A program made the translations under genes and the position numbers. Below, piece by piece: positions 19,401 to 22,400 of a DNA stretch of 23,872 nucleotides; the first letter of the stretch is position 1, and each line of letters opens with the position of its first letter. This DNA comes from Baffinella frigidus. Its lineage: Eukaryota; Cryptophyceae; Cryptomonadales; Baffinellaceae. The stretch is from positions 91,126 to 114,997 of the forward strand of contig MU646627.1 in NCBI GenBank assembly GCA_026770585.1. Reading direction: 5' to 3'. The notes below the pieces were generated by a model, which made no database searches, was not told where the DNA came from, and was given only the letters and a program-made list of their open reading frames with translations.

Positions 19401-22400
19401 GTTGTAAAAGGACGTGCAAGTACAAATCCCTGGTACAAATTGGAATGAAGACCGATTTGGTCGTCACTTGTAAAGGACCGGAATTTTTAGAATCGCGATT
19501 GGTTCTTGTCACGTCGAATTTCCGTAATCCGTACCCGAATTAAAAAGATACGTTTGCCCCCTCGCTATTCGACCGACCAAGGTAGAGCGGTTTCCACATC
19601 TGTTGGCCACACGAAAACAGGGAAATCATGCCAAACGTTGATCATGTTAGGACTCAACTGTCAAATGTTGGCATTGCTCGATTGTTTCGTGGCCAACAGA
19701 TGCGAAAACCGCTCTATCTGGATGTTGGGGTTGAGCATTTCGTTTGCCACGCCATATCGCTCGTGGGGGTTCGGCTCTTTCTGGGCGCTCTTGTAGGCGC
19801 TAGACTTTGCCAAATGCAAACATTTCCCCCTTATTCCTTCCGGGGAATTGACTTTAGGCGATCCCTTCCAAGAAACTGGCGTGTTACAACCCGGGGATGC
19901 TAATAGCAGGTATCCAGGTTGTAGGGTTCCACACGGTGGGCTTCACAGATCCGTCCATTTAGTTTCGTGGTACGAATTCAGAATTTCTCGATACAAAGAC
20001 ATTTAATTGACCGATATTTCGACCTGATTCCTGGTCAAGATCTCCTTTGAAGCTCACTTTGTGGAGGGTTTTGTCTTCCTAATTAAATCTTGGAACATAA
20101 CTGAACAGTTGCACGTTTTGCTATCGTAGGTATAAATTTGATACCAAATATAGCAACGACCACCCTAACATGTCACATACGAAATCTAAGAAAGCATCAA
20201 ACCGCAACTGATTCAGTTGTGTTTCTAGATTAAATTGAGACGTGAAAGAGTCCTTCAACCCCACCACCCAAACACCAAAACCCTAAACCCTAGACCCTAA
20301 ACCCCAAACCCTCAACCACAAACCCTCAACCACAAACCCTAAACCCCCCACCCCAATCCCTAATCCCTAAACCCTACCCCCCCCCAAAACCCAAAACGCT
20401 ACCCCCAGAACTCTCGGAGGACCGAGCGGGGGCGGCACGCCCAGAGTCAATCCCTCAACCCTAACCCCCGAACCCTAAACCCTAAACCCTAAACCCTAAA
20501 CCCTAAACGCAGCGGGAGGTTCAGAGCTAGGCTTGATCTCTCGATCGGGCTCGACCGAAGAAGGAGCGCCGGCGCAAGGGAGGAGAAGGGTGCGCAAGGG
20601 CGACGACCCAGTACAGCCCCACCCCTCAATCTCATCTCGGAACATACGAGAATCTGTCCTGATAAAAAGGCGTAAGATAGCAACATTTGATGCCTAAAAT
20701 AGCATATACACCCTTGCCTTCCGCACGGGGAGCCTCAGATAGCGGGGCAGATTCTATCTTGTTCCGAAAATAAATCTCAACACCACCCCTCCGAAGTGGA
20801 CCAGGCCCCGATTGTAGCGTCCTCGATTTCCGCCTGAGCCGGTTCGAATTCGGCCCGGTTGGAGCCGTTTTCAGGCGGGGAATGGATGGAGGTGGTTCTA
20901 GCCGCATGCTAGGTTTGGTCCACTTCGGAGGGCTAGTGGAGGAACGCCGGCTGGGAGGCGGAGGGTGCGCATGGGCAACGATATAGTTGGGAGCCTCACC
21001 TCCTCAACCCGAAACCCGGAATCCCAACCCCCAAATCCTAAACCCGAAACCCGGAACAGGAAACGGGGAAGCTGCGGGCGGAGCTAGAGGAGCGGTAAAC
21101 CCCAAACCCTAAACCCTGATCCCTCAAACCCACACCTTAAACCCTAAACCCTAAACCCCAAACCCTAAACCCTAACCCCTAAACCCTAAACCCTGAACCC
21201 CAAACATTAAACCCCAAACATTAAACCCCAAACCCTAAACCCTAAACCATGAGCCATGAACCATGAACCCTAAACCCCAACTCCTAACCCGTAAGCACTA
21301 AACCCTAAACCCGAAAGCAGGCGGTTGGATCTAGAGGCGCGGGAAGACCAAATCGAGCGGCAAAGGTCCGACCCTCAGCCCCAAACCCGAAAACCGGAAC
21401 CTTGAACCGTAAAACCCGAACCCGAACCCCTCAGACAGATAAGCGGACGAGCGGGAGAGCCCTGATTCCTAAATCCTAAAGCCTGAATCCTGAACACTGA
21501 ACACTGAACCCTAACCCCTAAACCCTGAACCCTAAAGATCAAACCATCTCCTAAACCCTAAACCCTGAACCCAAACGCCAGACCCTAAACCCCAGACCCA
21601 AAACGCGAACAGAGAGGCGGACGAGCGAGAGTCACAACAAAGAGAGCTGGCGATCCTCAAGAAGGTCATCAGCCCTCAAACCAAGCTTGTCCCAATCTAC
21701 CTATTGGCCCGAGTCTAAACACCAAACCTCAAAGGAGCATGGTGTATTTTTTTAAGGCGCATAGGACTCGGGTGCAGGTTTAAGAAGGTCATGAGCCCCC
21801 AACCTTCAACCTGTACCCGAGTCCTATGCGACTTCAAAAAATACACCATGTTTCTTTGGGGTTTGGGGTTTAGACTCGGACCGATAGGTAGACTGGGACT
21901 ACAAAGAGAGCTGGCGGTCCTCAAAAATTTATCACTGAAACCCCAAACCCCTAACCCCAAACCCTGAACCAGAAAATCGAAATCAGAAATTCCAAACCCC
22001 AATTCGCAAACCCAAAACTCTATGCCCTAAACCGGAGGCCAGCAAAGAGAGGTGGCGACCCTCAAAAAGGTCATGAACCTCACAACCCTCAACCCTCATC
22101 CCTCAACACTACATCCCCAAACCCTGCACCGGACTAAACCCTAAACCCTGAACCCTACACCCTAAACCCTTTACCCGAAAACCGAAACCCTAAACCCTAA
22201 ACCCCAAACCCTCAAAACTCAACAGGAGCGGCAAATCGCGGTGCACGAGGCAGAGTTCCACCACAAGTCTCGCGCTCAGGTTCGAAACCCAAGTCCTCAA
22301 ACCCTAAACCCTAAACCCTAAACCCTAAACCCTAAACCCTAGACCCCAAACCCCAAGCCCCAAGCCCTAGGCCCTAAACCCTAACCCCCAAAACCCAAAA

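Noticed and set aside
19506-19903. Plus-strand frames of 91-96 codons in intron 21
   Set aside because: They cross the inverted-repeat element 19583-19716, have no acceptor or donor in phase, and show no codon bias.
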